Source: Pseudomonas coleopterorum
Lineage (GTDB): Bacteria; Pseudomonadota; Gammaproteobacteria; Pseudomonadales; Pseudomonadaceae
Direction of reading: 5' to 3'
DNA: 64,000 nucleotides
NCBI RefSeq assembly: GCF_900105555.1
Contig: NZ_FNTZ01000001.1
Coordinates: 2,294,001-2,358,000 of the forward strand
Shown: piece by piece, positions 11,889 to 19,936 of the stretch
Layout of the letters: every line of letters begins with the position of its first letter
How positions within the stretch are numbered: position 1 is the stretch's first letter
The notes under the pieces: generated by a model
Databases searched by the model: none
What the model was told of the DNA's origin: nothing
What the model saw: only the letters and a program-made list of their open reading frames with translations
Made by a program: the position numbers and the translations under genes

Positions 11889-12203
11889 GCGAAGGTACTC
11901 CCACGAGTTATTTTTATGAGGGTAGAAGGTAGGTAGCCGGGTGGTTCAGATCTTGCGCCGTCAGCTAAAGACTGTACTGGGCGCCTGAGAAACGGAAGAA
12001 GTCGGACAACAGCGGAAGGACATCGCGCGGATAATCATGGTTGCAGCACCCTGGACGTTGGAATTATTAGGGGACACCGGTCTGTGCCGGTACTGCAGTT
12101 ACGTTATCGTACAACGCTACGGATATCCATCCCTCGAAGATGAATTATTTCCAAAGGTGTGGCGATATCGCCGGGGAGTCATCGTACTACTGCGCGAAAA
12201 CCT
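11889..12203. promoter_or_regulatory. regulatory intergenic region with candidate FCD/GntR operator
   Basis: These 315 bases hold no gene and should carry the promoter of the permease-garD transcript. The partial palindrome TTATCGTACAA at 12104-12114 reads TTGT-ACG-ATAA on the minus strand, one mismatch from the TTGT-N3-ACAA pattern bound by many FCD-type GntR regulators such as the product at 12204-12944. The minus-strand TAATAA just downstream could be part of a -10 box. Both are candidates only. Confidence 0.4.
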
Positions 12204-12944
12204 TCAGATCGACAGTTCTTCGTGAGCCTTGACCACCCGCGCCCGGCTGTTGGCCAGGTGAATGCGCATGGCCGCCCGGGCCGCGTCATAGTCGCCACGG
12301 GCCACAGCATCGAAGATATGCGCGTGCTCGCGCACCAGTCGCTCGTGCTTCTGCTGCCGGTCCAGCCGGGCGATGGCCACCGTGTCCAGGCGCGCCCGAG
12401 GAAACATGCTGGTGCCGAAGTGGGTGATGATGTCGACGAAGTAACGATTGTTGGACGCCTGCGCGATCTGCAAGTGGAACTGGAAGTCGGCGACGATGGA
12501 ACCGCTGGTGTCGCAGGCGTGCTCAAAACGCTTGACTGCTTCTTCGATGCTCGCCAGCTGTGCATCGGTGCGACGCAACGCCGCCAGCCCCGCGGCTTCG
12601 ATCTCGAAGCTGATGCGCACATCGAGAATGGCGATGACGTCCTGCAAGGTGACGATGGTGGCAGGGTCCAGCCGCGACACGGTCGAACCGGGCAGGTTGA
12701 GCACGAAGGTGCCGATCCCGCGGCGGGTTTCGACGATGCCCGACACCTGCAGCCGCGACAGCGCCTCACGCACCGTGGCCCGGCTGACCCCACCCACCGC
12801 CATCAATTCCAGCTCGGTGGGCAGCTTGTCACCGGGCTTGACCACGCCCTGGCTGATCATCCTGCAGACATCGTCCACCAGGCTCTGGGCCAGGTTGCCC
12901 GGCCTGCGGCGAGTGATGTCGGCGGTGACGGTGTCGTTGCTCAT
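12204..12944 (-). CDS. FCD-type GntR family regulator, probably of galactarate use
   Basis: A 246-residue regulator. An N-terminal winged helix-turn-helix (residues 12-80, with LPTELELMAVGGVSRATVREAL) is followed by an all-helical FCD ligand-binding domain that has metal-binding-type Asp/His positions (EHAHIFDAVARGD). ATG at 12944 is chosen because the family N-terminus begins there, although no good ribosome-binding site is seen; a start at 13034 would add 30 residues of unlikely composition. Its position upstream of the permease and garD suggests that it represses them until the sugar acid binds. The ligand is inferred from context. Confidence 0.85.
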   Translation of the reverse strand: MSNDTVTADITRRRPGNLAQSLVDDVCRMISQGVVKPGDKLPTELELMAVGGVSRATVREALSRLQVSGIVETRRGIGTFVLNLPGSTVSRLDPATIVTLQDVIAILDVRISFEIEAAGLAALRRTDAQLASIEEAVKRFEHACDTSGSIVADFQFHLQIAQASNNRYFVDIITHFGTSMFPRARLDTVAIARLDRQQKHERLVREHAHIFDAVARGDYDAARAAMRIHLANSRARVVKAHEELSI

Positions 12945-13159
12945 GGAGGGGCAATCGTGGCGGCAAATGGAAAGCCGATCATATATCAGGGTGTTGTGTG
13001 ATGACAGCGCGAACACGTCGTCCTTCGGATACATTCACAGGCTCCGCAGCCCCCGTGAAATATACCTCGCAGACCCCCTTCACAACGGCCGCGGCAGCAC
13101 TAGAATGGCGGCGTGGTCGCGGTCCCCAATAACGCTGTCGCCTCCCCTCCCGAGCCAAC

Positions 13160-13522
13160 ATGTCCAGAGTCAATCCCTGCCTTGAGTGCGGCGCCTGCTG
13201 CGCGCATTTCCGTGTGTCCTTCTATTGGGGCGAATGCCAGTCCGCGGGCGGCCCGGTGCCCGACGAGCGCGTCATTCAGGTCACCCATAACCGAGTAGCG
13301 ATGCTCGGCACGGACGTCAGGCCTTCGCGTTGCACCGCTCTCGTCGGTGAAGTGGGCAAGCCCGGCGTCAGCTGTTCGATGTACGCCCAGCGCTCCAGCA
13401 CCTGCCGCGAGTTCGAGGCTTCTTGGGAGCATGGCGAACACAACCCGGCCTGCGATACGGCGCGCGCGGCCTATGGTCTGCCACCACTGCCTGCGCCCGT
13501 GATCATCTCGCTGGCCAGCTAG
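13160..13522 (+). CDS. YkgJ-family cysteine-cluster protein
   Basis: A 120-residue protein with the cysteine pattern of the YkgJ (CxxCxxCC) family: CLECGACCAHFR at the N-terminus, then CTALVGEVGKPGVSCSMYAQRSSTC and EHNPAC spread across the chain. Family members probably bind zinc or an iron-sulfur cluster; no reaction is established. It is divergent from the FCD regulator and shares a 215-base intergenic region with it. It is followed by the stressosome operon after 133 bases but is probably independent. Confidence 0.85.
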   Translation: MSRVNPCLECGACCAHFRVSFYWGECQSAGGPVPDERVIQVTHNRVAMLGTDVRPSRCTALVGEVGKPGVSCSMYAQRSSTCREFEASWEHGEHNPACDTARAAYGLPPLPAPVIISLAS

Positions 13523-13655
13523 GCGCCCCTCTTTCGTCGCGGGCCAGAGCGACACGCTTCAGTGCGTGGCGATGGTCATCGACGAGGTCTGGCGTTTAGC
13601 AGATAATCCGCCATCATTACGCTATCTTGCCCCATCTCTGTACAGGAGTTCCTGC

Positions 13656-14507
13656 ATGGCCGCGCTGAACACGCAAACCGTTGACGCTTTCAAATCCCAA
13701 CAAAACGCCATCGTCGAGCAATGGCTCGCAGGCCTCGAAGCCACCGGTGCGACGCGCAACATCAAGGAAGCCGACCTTCAACAACAGAGCAGCGAACTGC
13801 TGAGCCAGTTGATCATTGCCCTGGAAACCAGCCAGACCCACAACATTGCCGGCAGCCAATGGGCTGACGTGCGTCAGGTGCTGGAAAAGCTGTCCCACAG
13901 CCGGGCCTTGCTGGGCCACGATTCGCACCAGACCGCGCATTTCATCTTCGCCCTCAAACGTCCGCTGTTCGCCGTGCTGCAAACGACGTACGCCAACCAG
14001 CCGACTGAACTGGCCGAGCAGGTGCTGCTGGTTTCCGACCTGCTGGACGGCTTGGGCATGCACACCATCCGCACCTTTCAGAAGTCGCGTGAGATGGTCA
14101 TCAAGCGCCAGCAGGAAGAACTGCTCGAGCTTTCCACTCCGGTGGTGAAGCTGTGGGAAGGTGTACTGGCGCTGCCGATGATCGGCACGCTCGATTCGCA
14201 ACGTACCCAGGTGGTGATGGAGTCGCTGCTGCAGCGCATCGTCGACACCGGATCGGAAATCGCCATCATCGACATCACCGGTGTGCCGACCGTGGACACC
14301 CTGGTGGCCCAGCACCTGCTCAAGACAGTCACTGCCATTCGCCTGATGGGCGCCGATTGCATCATCAGCGGCGTGCGTCCGCAGATCGCACAGACCATCG
14401 TTCATCTGGGCCTGGACCTGCAAGGCGTGGTCACCAAGGCCAATCTCGCCGATGCCCTGGCGCTGGCCTTGCGTCGCCTGAACCTGACCGTCAGCAAGGC
14501 GGTCTGA
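13656..14507 (+). CDS. rsbR: stressosome scaffold/sensor RsbR
   Basis: A 283-residue RsbR-type protein: an N-terminal helical sensor domain (about 1-150) and a C-terminal STAS domain (160-280). The linker STPVVKLWEGVLALPMIG and the STAS motif DITGVPTVDTLVAQ carry the threonines (Thr161 and the TVDT segment) expected to be phosphorylated by RsbT. In Bacillus, RsbR and RsbS form a megadalton stressosome that releases RsbT on stress. ATG at 13656 is preceded by AGGAG at 13644-13648. It is first gene of a six-gene operon with overlaps or gaps of a few bases, which ends in two kinases instead of a sigma-B module. Confidence 0.93.
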   Translation: MAALNTQTVDAFKSQQNAIVEQWLAGLEATGATRNIKEADLQQQSSELLSQLIIALETSQTHNIAGSQWADVRQVLEKLSHSRALLGHDSHQTAHFIFALKRPLFAVLQTTYANQPTELAEQVLLVSDLLDGLGMHTIRTFQKSREMVIKRQQEELLELSTPVVKLWEGVLALPMIGTLDSQRTQVVMESLLQRIVDTGSEIAIIDITGVPTVDTLVAQHLLKTVTAIRLMGADCIISGVRPQIAQTIVHLGLDLQGVVTKANLADALALALRRLNLTVSKAV

Positions 14508-14511
14508 GGCC

Positions 14512-14874
14512 ATGGAACGCATCCCGATATTGCAGATGGGGCCCTACTTGCTGGTGACCATCCAGGTCGACATGCACGATCAACTGGCGATGACCTTGCA
14601 GGATGACCTTGCGGAGAAGATCAGCAAGACGTCCGCCCGTGGCGTGTTGATCGATATCTCGGCGCTGGACATGGTCGACTCGTTCATCGGCCGCATGATC
14701 GGCACCATCTCCGGGCTGTCGCGGATCATGGACGCCGAGACCGTCCTGGTCGGCATGCAGCCTGCCGTGGCCATCACCCTGGTCGAGCTGGGCATGAACC
14801 TGCCCGGCGTCAGCACCGCGCTCAACGTGGAGCGCGGCATGCGCCTGCTGCAGGCCCGAGTGAACGGCTCATGA
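14512..14874 (+). CDS. rsbS: stressosome antagonist RsbS (single STAS domain)
   Basis: A 120-residue single STAS-domain protein. The motif DMVDSFIGRMIG carries the conserved serine (Ser57) that RsbT phosphorylates in the Bacillus system, and MQPAVAITLVELGM is the conserved second half. With RsbR it should form the stressosome core that holds RsbT inactive. It begins 4 bases after rsbR and overlaps rsbT by the ATGA type of overlap, indicating coupled translation and matched stoichiometry. Confidence 0.93.
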   Translation: MERIPILQMGPYLLVTIQVDMHDQLAMTLQDDLAEKISKTSARGVLIDISALDMVDSFIGRMIGTISGLSRIMDAETVLVGMQPAVAITLVELGMNLPGVSTALNVERGMRLLQARVNGS

Positions 14875-15275
14875 ACGTCGAAAGCAGCGGCAGCCAACCG
14901 GTGCGCCTGGAACAGGACGTGGTGCTGGCTCGCCAGACCGCGCGCAAGCTGGCCCAGGACTGCGGCATGCGTCTGATCGACCTGACCAAGCTGGTGACTG
15001 CGGTCAGCGAGCTGGCTCGCAACACCGTGGTCTATGGCGGTGGTGGCGACATGGACTGGCAGATTCTCGACGACGGCGTACGCAAAGGTCTGCGCCTGAC
15101 CTTCCGCGACGAAGGCCCGGGCATTCCCGACCTCAAGCTGGCCCTGACCGACGGCTGGACCTCCGGCAATGGCCTGGGTCTGGGCCTGACCGGCGCACGG
15201 CGGCTGGTGGAAGAATTCGAACTGGACACCGCGCCCGGCCAAGGCACTCGCGTGACGATCACTCGATGGACCTGA
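14871..15275 (+). CDS. rsbT: stressosome switch kinase RsbT
   Basis: A 134-residue GHKL-fold serine/threonine kinase of the anti-sigma-factor type. The N-box is ELARNTVVYGGG, the ATP-binding Asp motif FRDEGPGIPD, and the glycine box GNGLGLGLTGARRL. In known stressosomes RsbT phosphorylates RsbR and RsbS, is released, and activates a downstream partner. The partner here cannot be RsbU, which is missing; the kinases encoded downstream are the candidates. It overlaps rsbS by 4 bases and the phosphatase gene by 10. Confidence 0.93.
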   Translation: MNVESSGSQPVRLEQDVVLARQTARKLAQDCGMRLIDLTKLVTAVSELARNTVVYGGGGDMDWQILDDGVRKGLRLTFRDEGPGIPDLKLALTDGWTSGNGLGLGLTGARRLVEEFELDTAPGQGTRVTITRWT

Positions 15276-16282
15276 CCTTGCGCAGCGCCATCACTCAGGT
15301 GATCGCGCTGCAGGACTCCAGCCAGGTCGGCGAAGCCCGTCGTGCCGCGCAGCAGATGGCACAGGCCCAAGACCTGGATGAAACCGACTGCGGCCGCGTG
15401 GCGCTGGTCGCGACCGAGCTGGCCAGCAATGTCCTCAAGCACGCAGGTCATGGCGAGTTGCACCTGCGTGCCCTGCCCCATCCCACCTCGCCGGGTGTGG
15501 AACTGCTGGCGCTGGATCGCGGTACGGGCTTCGAGCTGCAGGAATGCCTGGCCGATGGCTACTCCACGCGCGGTACCCAAGGCATCGGCCTCGGCGCGCT
15601 GGCGCGGCAATCGGAAATCTTCGACGTCTACAGCGACGCGCGCGGCTCGGTGGTGCTGGCACGGCTGTACCGCAAGCGCGACGCGCAAGCCGACCTGCGC
15701 CTGGGCGTGACCCAACGCTCGCTGCACGATGATCCGGCCTGCGGCGACGCCTGGCAGGTGGCCTTCGCCGGCGAAGGCATCAGCGCACTGGTGGTGGATG
15801 GCCTGGGGCATGGCGAGGAAGCCGAAAAGGCTGCCCGTGCCGGATGCCAGGCATTCGCGCAGGCGCCGTTCGCGCGGCCCGAACAGGTGCTCGATGAGTT
15901 GCATCAGGCCATGAACGGCACTCGTGGTGGGGCGGCGGCCGTGGCCCAGTTCGACTACGACTCGGCTCAGTTGCGTTTCGCCGGTATCGGCAACATCGGC
16001 GCTACGCTGGTCGCACCCGGCAAGAGCCGCGGGCTGGCTTCCCATCCAGGGATCGTCGGCGCGCAGTTCCGGCGCGCGCAGACCTTCACCTTCGATGACG
16101 CCAGCCAGCAGGTGCTGATCCTGTACAGCGATGGCCTGCAGTCACGCTGGAACATGGCTGACTACCCCGGCCTGATCCACCTGCACCCCGCCATCATCGC
16201 GTCAGTGCTGTACCGCGACTTCTGTCGCGGTCGTGACGACATCACCGTATTGGTTATCGCCCTGGAGCCCGCCCATGTCTGA
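15266..16282 (+). CDS. RsbX-like protein: HATPase plus SpoIIE/PP2C phosphatase
   Basis: A 338-residue fusion. Residues 1-135 are a second GHKL ATPase domain (ELASNVLKHA; GTQGIGLGALAR). Residues 140-335 are a PP2C/SpoIIE-type phosphatase (VVDGLGHGEEAEKA, YSDGLQSRW, RDDITVLVI) with the metal-binding aspartates. RsbX resets the Bacillus stressosome by dephosphorylating RsbR and RsbS; the same role is inferred here, and the extra ATPase domain could bind STAS partners directly. The start overlaps rsbT by 10 bases and its stop overlaps the next kinase by 8. Confidence 0.9.
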   Translation: MDLTLRSAITQVIALQDSSQVGEARRAAQQMAQAQDLDETDCGRVALVATELASNVLKHAGHGELHLRALPHPTSPGVELLALDRGTGFELQECLADGYSTRGTQGIGLGALARQSEIFDVYSDARGSVVLARLYRKRDAQADLRLGVTQRSLHDDPACGDAWQVAFAGEGISALVVDGLGHGEEAEKAARAGCQAFAQAPFARPEQVLDELHQAMNGTRGGAAAVAQFDYDSAQLRFAGIGNIGATLVAPGKSRGLASHPGIVGAQFRRAQTFTFDDASQQVLILYSDGLQSRWNMADYPGLIHLHPAIIASVLYRDFCRGRDDITVLVIALEPAHV

Positions 16283-17150
16283 ACCCCTCGAACTGGACGC
16301 CCAGGCCAGCGCGGCCCTGATCGCCCAGTTGCGTGCCGAAGCACAAGCCCTGCGTGAAGAACTGGATGAGACCAACCAGGGCGTGCTGGCGCTGTACGGC
16401 GAACTCGACGGCCAGGCCGAAGAACTGCGCCAGGCTTCGGACCTCAAGAGCCGCTTCCTGTCGTACATGAGCCACGAGTTCCGCACGCCGCTGGGTTCGA
16501 TCCTGAGCATCACCGGTCTGCTCGCCGACGAGCTGGACGGCCCCTTGGCGCCGGAACAGCAGAAACAGGTGAGTTTCATCACCAACGCTGCGCAGGAGCT
16601 CAGCGACATGGTCGATGACCTGCTCGATCTGGCCAAGATCGAGGCCGGGCGGATCACCATCTCGCCCGCCTGGTTCGACATGTTCGATCTGTTCTCGGCG
16701 TTGCGCGGCATGTTCCGGCCGATCGTCAATGCCAGCGCTGTGGACCTGATTTTCGAAGAGCCTGCCGGGCTGCCAAGGCTGTACACCGATGACAAGAAGC
16801 TGGCGCAGATCCTGCGCAACTTCATTTCCAACTCGCTGAAGTTTACCCTCGCGGGCGAAGTGCGGGTGTCGGCCAAGCTGGAATCGCCGTCGCAGATCCG
16901 CTTCGCCGTGACCGATACCGGTATCGGCATTCCCGCAGAATTGCATGGCACCCTGTTCGAGGACTTCGCCCAGATCGATTCTCCGGTGCAGAAGCGCCTG
17001 CGCGGCACGGGGCTGGGCCTGTCGCTGTGCAAGCGCTTTGCCGAACTGCTGGGTGGTACGGTAGGCGTGGAGAGCAGTCCAGGCGTGGGTTCGACATTCT
17101 TTGTGATCATTCCGTTGGCCATCGCGCCGGAGCCTGGCCATGACACCTGA
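16275..17150 (+). CDS. soluble histidine kinase of the stressosome operon
   Basis: A 291-residue kinase without transmembrane segments. A coiled-coil of about 60 residues leads into HisKA with His67 (YMSHEFRTPLGSIL). The HATPase has N-box LRNFISNSLKF, DTGIGIP and GTGLGLSLCKRF. ATG at 16275 overlaps the phosphatase stop. It has no sensor domain of its own, so its input is probably the stressosome (RsbT or the RsbX-like protein) through the coiled coil. Its phosphate acceptor is probably one of the two receivers in the next gene, which it overlaps by 11 bases. Confidence 0.9.
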   Translation: MSEPLELDAQASAALIAQLRAEAQALREELDETNQGVLALYGELDGQAEELRQASDLKSRFLSYMSHEFRTPLGSILSITGLLADELDGPLAPEQQKQVSFITNAAQELSDMVDDLLDLAKIEAGRITISPAWFDMFDLFSALRGMFRPIVNASAVDLIFEEPAGLPRLYTDDKKLAQILRNFISNSLKFTLAGEVRVSAKLESPSQIRFAVTDTGIGIPAELHGTLFEDFAQIDSPVQKRLRGTGLGLSLCKRFAELLGGTVGVESSPGVGSTFFVIIPLAIAPEPGHDT

Positions 17151-19104
17151 AGTGCGCGTCCTCATCGTCGACGACAACAGCGCCACGCGCTACGCCTTGC
17201 GGCGCCGATTGGAGCAGCACGACATCACCATCCTGGAAGCCGGCACCGGTGGCGATGGCCTTGCGCTCATCGCCAGCGAGCCGCTGGATGCGCTGATCCT
17301 GGACGTCAACCTGCCGGACATGAGCGGTTTCGACATCGTCCGCCTGCTGCGCGCCAAGCCGGCCACGGCCTTGCTGCCGATCATCCATGTCTCGGCGGCG
17401 TCGATCCAGACCGGCGACATCATCACCGGGCTGGAAGCCGGTGCCGACGCCTACCTGATACATCCGGTCGATGCCGATGTGCTGCTGGCGACGTTGCGCA
17501 CGCTGTTGCGCGTGCGCGACACGGAAAACGCGCTGCGCGAGAGCGAGGCGCGTTTTCGCGAGATTTTCGCCAACATCGCCGCCCCCATCGCGGTGATCGA
17601 CGAGCAGTTGCAGGTGATCGAGTGCAACCATGCCTTCTCCCAGCTCTTGCCCACGCCGGTCTCGCTGACCAGCCTGCAGGCGCAACTGGCTGCGGGCCAG
17701 GAATCGGTGCTGGACGATCTGCAGGTGCGCTTGAGCAAGGGCGAACGCTGGCGTGGCAACCTGACTCTCAAGGTCGACGAACAGCTGCGTGAAACCGAAT
17801 GGCAGGTCTCGCCCTATCGCGCTCCTGGGCATAGCCTGGTGTTCATCGAGGACGTCACCGAGCATCGTCAGCGCGAGCGTCAACAGCAGATCCAGTTGGC
17901 TGACGCCCAGACCTTGCTGGCCCAGGAAGTGGCGGAGCGGGCACGCACCGAAACGCAGCTGCTGCAGGTGCAGAAGATGGACGCCCTGGGCAAGCTCACC
18001 GGGGGCATCGCCCACGACTTCAACAACCTGCTGACCGGTATCATCACGGCGCTGGAACTCATCAAGAAGCGTGTGGAACCAGCCGGTGCCACAGCCAGCG
18101 TCGACAAGACCGTGTCCCGCTACGCCGACGCGGCGCTGCAGTCGGCCACCAACGCTGCTGCCCTCACCCATCGCATGCTCGCCTTCGCCCGCCAGCAGCC
18201 GCTGGACACCCGGCCGATCGCGATCAATCAGCACGTGCATTCATTGGAAGACCTGCTGCGCCGCACCATCGGCGAGCGGATCACCTTGAGCCTGGACCTG
18301 ACCGACAGCGCGGCGATTGCCATGGTCGATCCGATCCAGTTCGAAAACGCCGTGCTGAACCTGGTGATCAACGCCCGCGATGCGCTGCCCGAAGGCGGCA
18401 ATATCCGCCTGTCGACCTTCGCTGCCTATTCGCGAGGCGACACGCGCCTGGCCGACGGCGACTACGTGGTGCTGTCGGTGCGCGACGACGGTACGGGGAT
18501 CGATCACAGCATCATCGACAAGGTCTTCGATCCGTTTTTCACCACCAAGGCGGTCGGCAAGGGCACGGGGTTGGGCCTGTCGACGATCTACGGTTTTGCC
18601 CGGCAGTCTGGCGGTGATGTGAGAATTCGCAGCCTGCTCGGCCATGGCACCGAGGTCACCTTGATGCTCCCGGCCGGCCTGGCGCTGCTGCCGCTGCCCA
18701 GCGAACCGGTGCAGTTGGAGAATCGCGGCAAGGGTGAGCACCTGTTGATCGTGGAAGACATGGCGTCGGTACGGATGTTCGTGGTCGAGGCGCTGACCGA
18801 TGCGGGCTACCGCTGCACCGAGGTGGACAGCGCGCTGGATGCCTTGGAAGCCCTGCGCACCGACCCGTCGATCCAGCTGCTGCTGACCGATGTGGGCTTG
18901 CCGCAAATGAACGGCCGCGTCCTCGCCGACGCCGCCCGCGACATGCGCCCCGAGCTGCCGGTACTGTTCATGACCGGCTACGCCGAAAACGCCCTGGACC
19001 TGCAGACCTTCCTCGCCGAGGGCATGGACCTGGTCATCAAACCCTTCCGCATGGGCGACCTGGTCAGCCGCATCGCCCACCTCCTCGAACGCGATCCCGT
19101 GTAG
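17140..19104 (+). CDS. hybrid histidine kinase (receiver, PAS, HisKA, HATPase, receiver)
   Basis: A 654-residue soluble hybrid kinase. Receiver 1 (residues 3-125) has Asp55 (LILDVNLPDMSG), but its usual switch Lys is replaced (YLIHPVDADV). A PAS domain (about 130-240) and coiled coil follow, then HisKA His292 ([13 protein letters not shown]) and a HATPase ([21 protein letters not shown]). Receiver 2 has Asp584 (LLLTDVGLPQMNG) and an intact KPF. It is last gene of the stressosome operon and should be its output integrator. No DNA-binding output domain or cyclase is present, so the final target lies elsewhere. The kinase core and receiver 2 closely match the KaiC-linked kinase at 2280-4313. Confidence 0.92.
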   Translation: MTPEVRVLIVDDNSATRYALRRRLEQHDITILEAGTGGDGLALIASEPLDALILDVNLPDMSGFDIVRLLRAKPATALLPIIHVSAASIQTGDIITGLEAGADAYLIHPVDADVLLATLRTLLRVRDTENALRESEARFREIFANIAAPIAVIDEQLQVIECNHAFSQLLPTPVSLTSLQAQLAAGQESVLDDLQVRLSKGERWRGNLTLKVDEQLRETEWQVSPYRAPGHSLVFIEDVTEHRQRERQQQIQLADAQTLLAQEVAERARTETQLLQVQKMDALGKLTGGIAHDFNNLLTGIITALELIKKRVEPAGATASVDKTVSRYADAALQSATNAAALTHRMLAFARQQPLDTRPIAINQHVHSLEDLLRRTIGERITLSLDLTDSAAIAMVDPIQFENAVLNLVINARDALPEGGNIRLSTFAAYSRGDTRLADGDYVVLSVRDDGTGIDHSIIDKVFDPFFTTKAVGKGTGLGLSTIYGFARQSGGDVRIRSLLGHGTEVTLMLPAGLALLPLPSEPVQLENRGKGEHLLIVEDMASVRMFVVEALTDAGYRCTEVDSALDALEALRTDPSIQLLLTDVGLPQMNGRVLADAARDMRPELPVLFMTGYAENALDLQTFLAEGMDLVIKPFRMGDLVSRIAHLLERDPV

Positions 19105-19139
19105 CGGTATACGCATTTCACCCAACCCACCACCCCCCC

Positions 19140-19338
19140 GACGCGGCTCGCGCCGCTGCTACACGCCGCGCCCCCTGTAGCAGCGGCGCAAGCCGCGTCG
19201 GCGATCTACGCATTTCTCCTGACCCACCGCACCACCCCCGGACGCGGCTCGCGCCGCTGCTACAGGTGGGCGTGCATGTCGGCGATGCACAGAGGTCCCG
19301 GCAAACGCGGACCCTGTAGCAGCGGCGCAAGCCGCGTC
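19140..19338. repeat. REP cluster, family A, next to the RAYT gene
   Basis: Four copies of the GTAG-headed palindrome at 19140-19163 (-), 19175-19199 (+), 19241-19265 (-) and 19314-19338 (+), forming two inverted pairs. They fill the gap between the hybrid kinase and the RAYT gene. The inverted pairs may also act as terminator for the stressosome operon. Linker DNA repeats as well (CGCATTTC then CTGACCCACC or ACCCAACCCACC). Confidence 0.93.
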
Positions 19339-19393
19339 GGCGGTGCATGCGATATCTCTGACACAACGCGTCTGCAGTCGATGCGCTTGCCAA

Positions 19394-19852
19394 TCACAGC
19401 CAGATCGCATCCCACAGCGGATAATCACCGACCTTCTCGACCAGGCCAGCGCGAACGGGGTTCATGATGATGTAGCGGGCTGCCACTCGCAGGTCGTCTT
19501 CGCGGCGCATCGCTCGGTCGCAGTAGCCTTTCTGCCAAAGGCGGCCGCAAGTCGCGTTGCGGCGATTGATGGCCAGGCTGCTGCGCGCTTTCATGCGGCA
19601 GATGACCGTGGCAAGGTCGCCCTTGCGCAGTTGAAACAACCAATGCACGTGATCCGGCATCACCACCCATGCCAGTGACTCGACATCCCCCGACTCATGC
19701 ATGGCCCGCAACTGAGCCACCAACAACCGAGCACTTCGCCAACAGGCAAACACCGATTCCCGATCTGCCGTCACACAGGTGATCGAATACACCTGACCCA
19801 CTTCGCTCGCGCGCCCCTTGCGCAACCCACAGGCCCTCCTGCACGCCGACAT
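19394..19852 (-). CDS. REP-associated tyrosine transposase (RAYT, Y1/TnpA_REP family)
   Basis: A 152-residue single-strand-type transposase of the IS200/IS605-related RAYT family. It has the HUH motif MPDHVHWLF (His68, His70) and the downstream catalytic tyrosine Tyr127 in ARYIIMNPVRAGLV, with the family C-terminus VGDYPLWDAIWL. RAYTs cut and move GTAG-headed REP hairpins. ATG at 19852 has GGAGG about 7 bases upstream. REPs lie only on its 3' side, not on both. It seems intact, so it may still act on the family A repeats of this window. Confidence 0.95.
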   Translation of the reverse strand: MSACRRACGLRKGRASEVGQVYSITCVTADRESVFACWRSARLLVAQLRAMHESGDVESLAWVVMPDHVHWLFQLRKGDLATVICRMKARSSLAINRRNATCGRLWQKGYCDRAMRREDDLRVAARYIIMNPVRAGLVEKVGDYPLWDAIWL

Positions 19853-19936
19853 TCCCTGGCCTCCGCAAATCCGTCAAGGTAGGAAACCGGTGAGCCGTGA
19901 GCAAGCCAGCAATCGTTGCCGAATCGGACGAACGCT

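Noticed and set aside
10456..11904. 482-residue second frame over the permease gene
   Set aside because: It is the shifted frame of a recognisable MFS permease, Arg/Gly-rich with no domain.
19394..19852. A complete insertion sequence around the transposase
   Set aside because: No terminal hairpins or direct repeats bound it and REPs lie on one side only; RAYTs are normally single-copy domesticated genes rather than IS elements.
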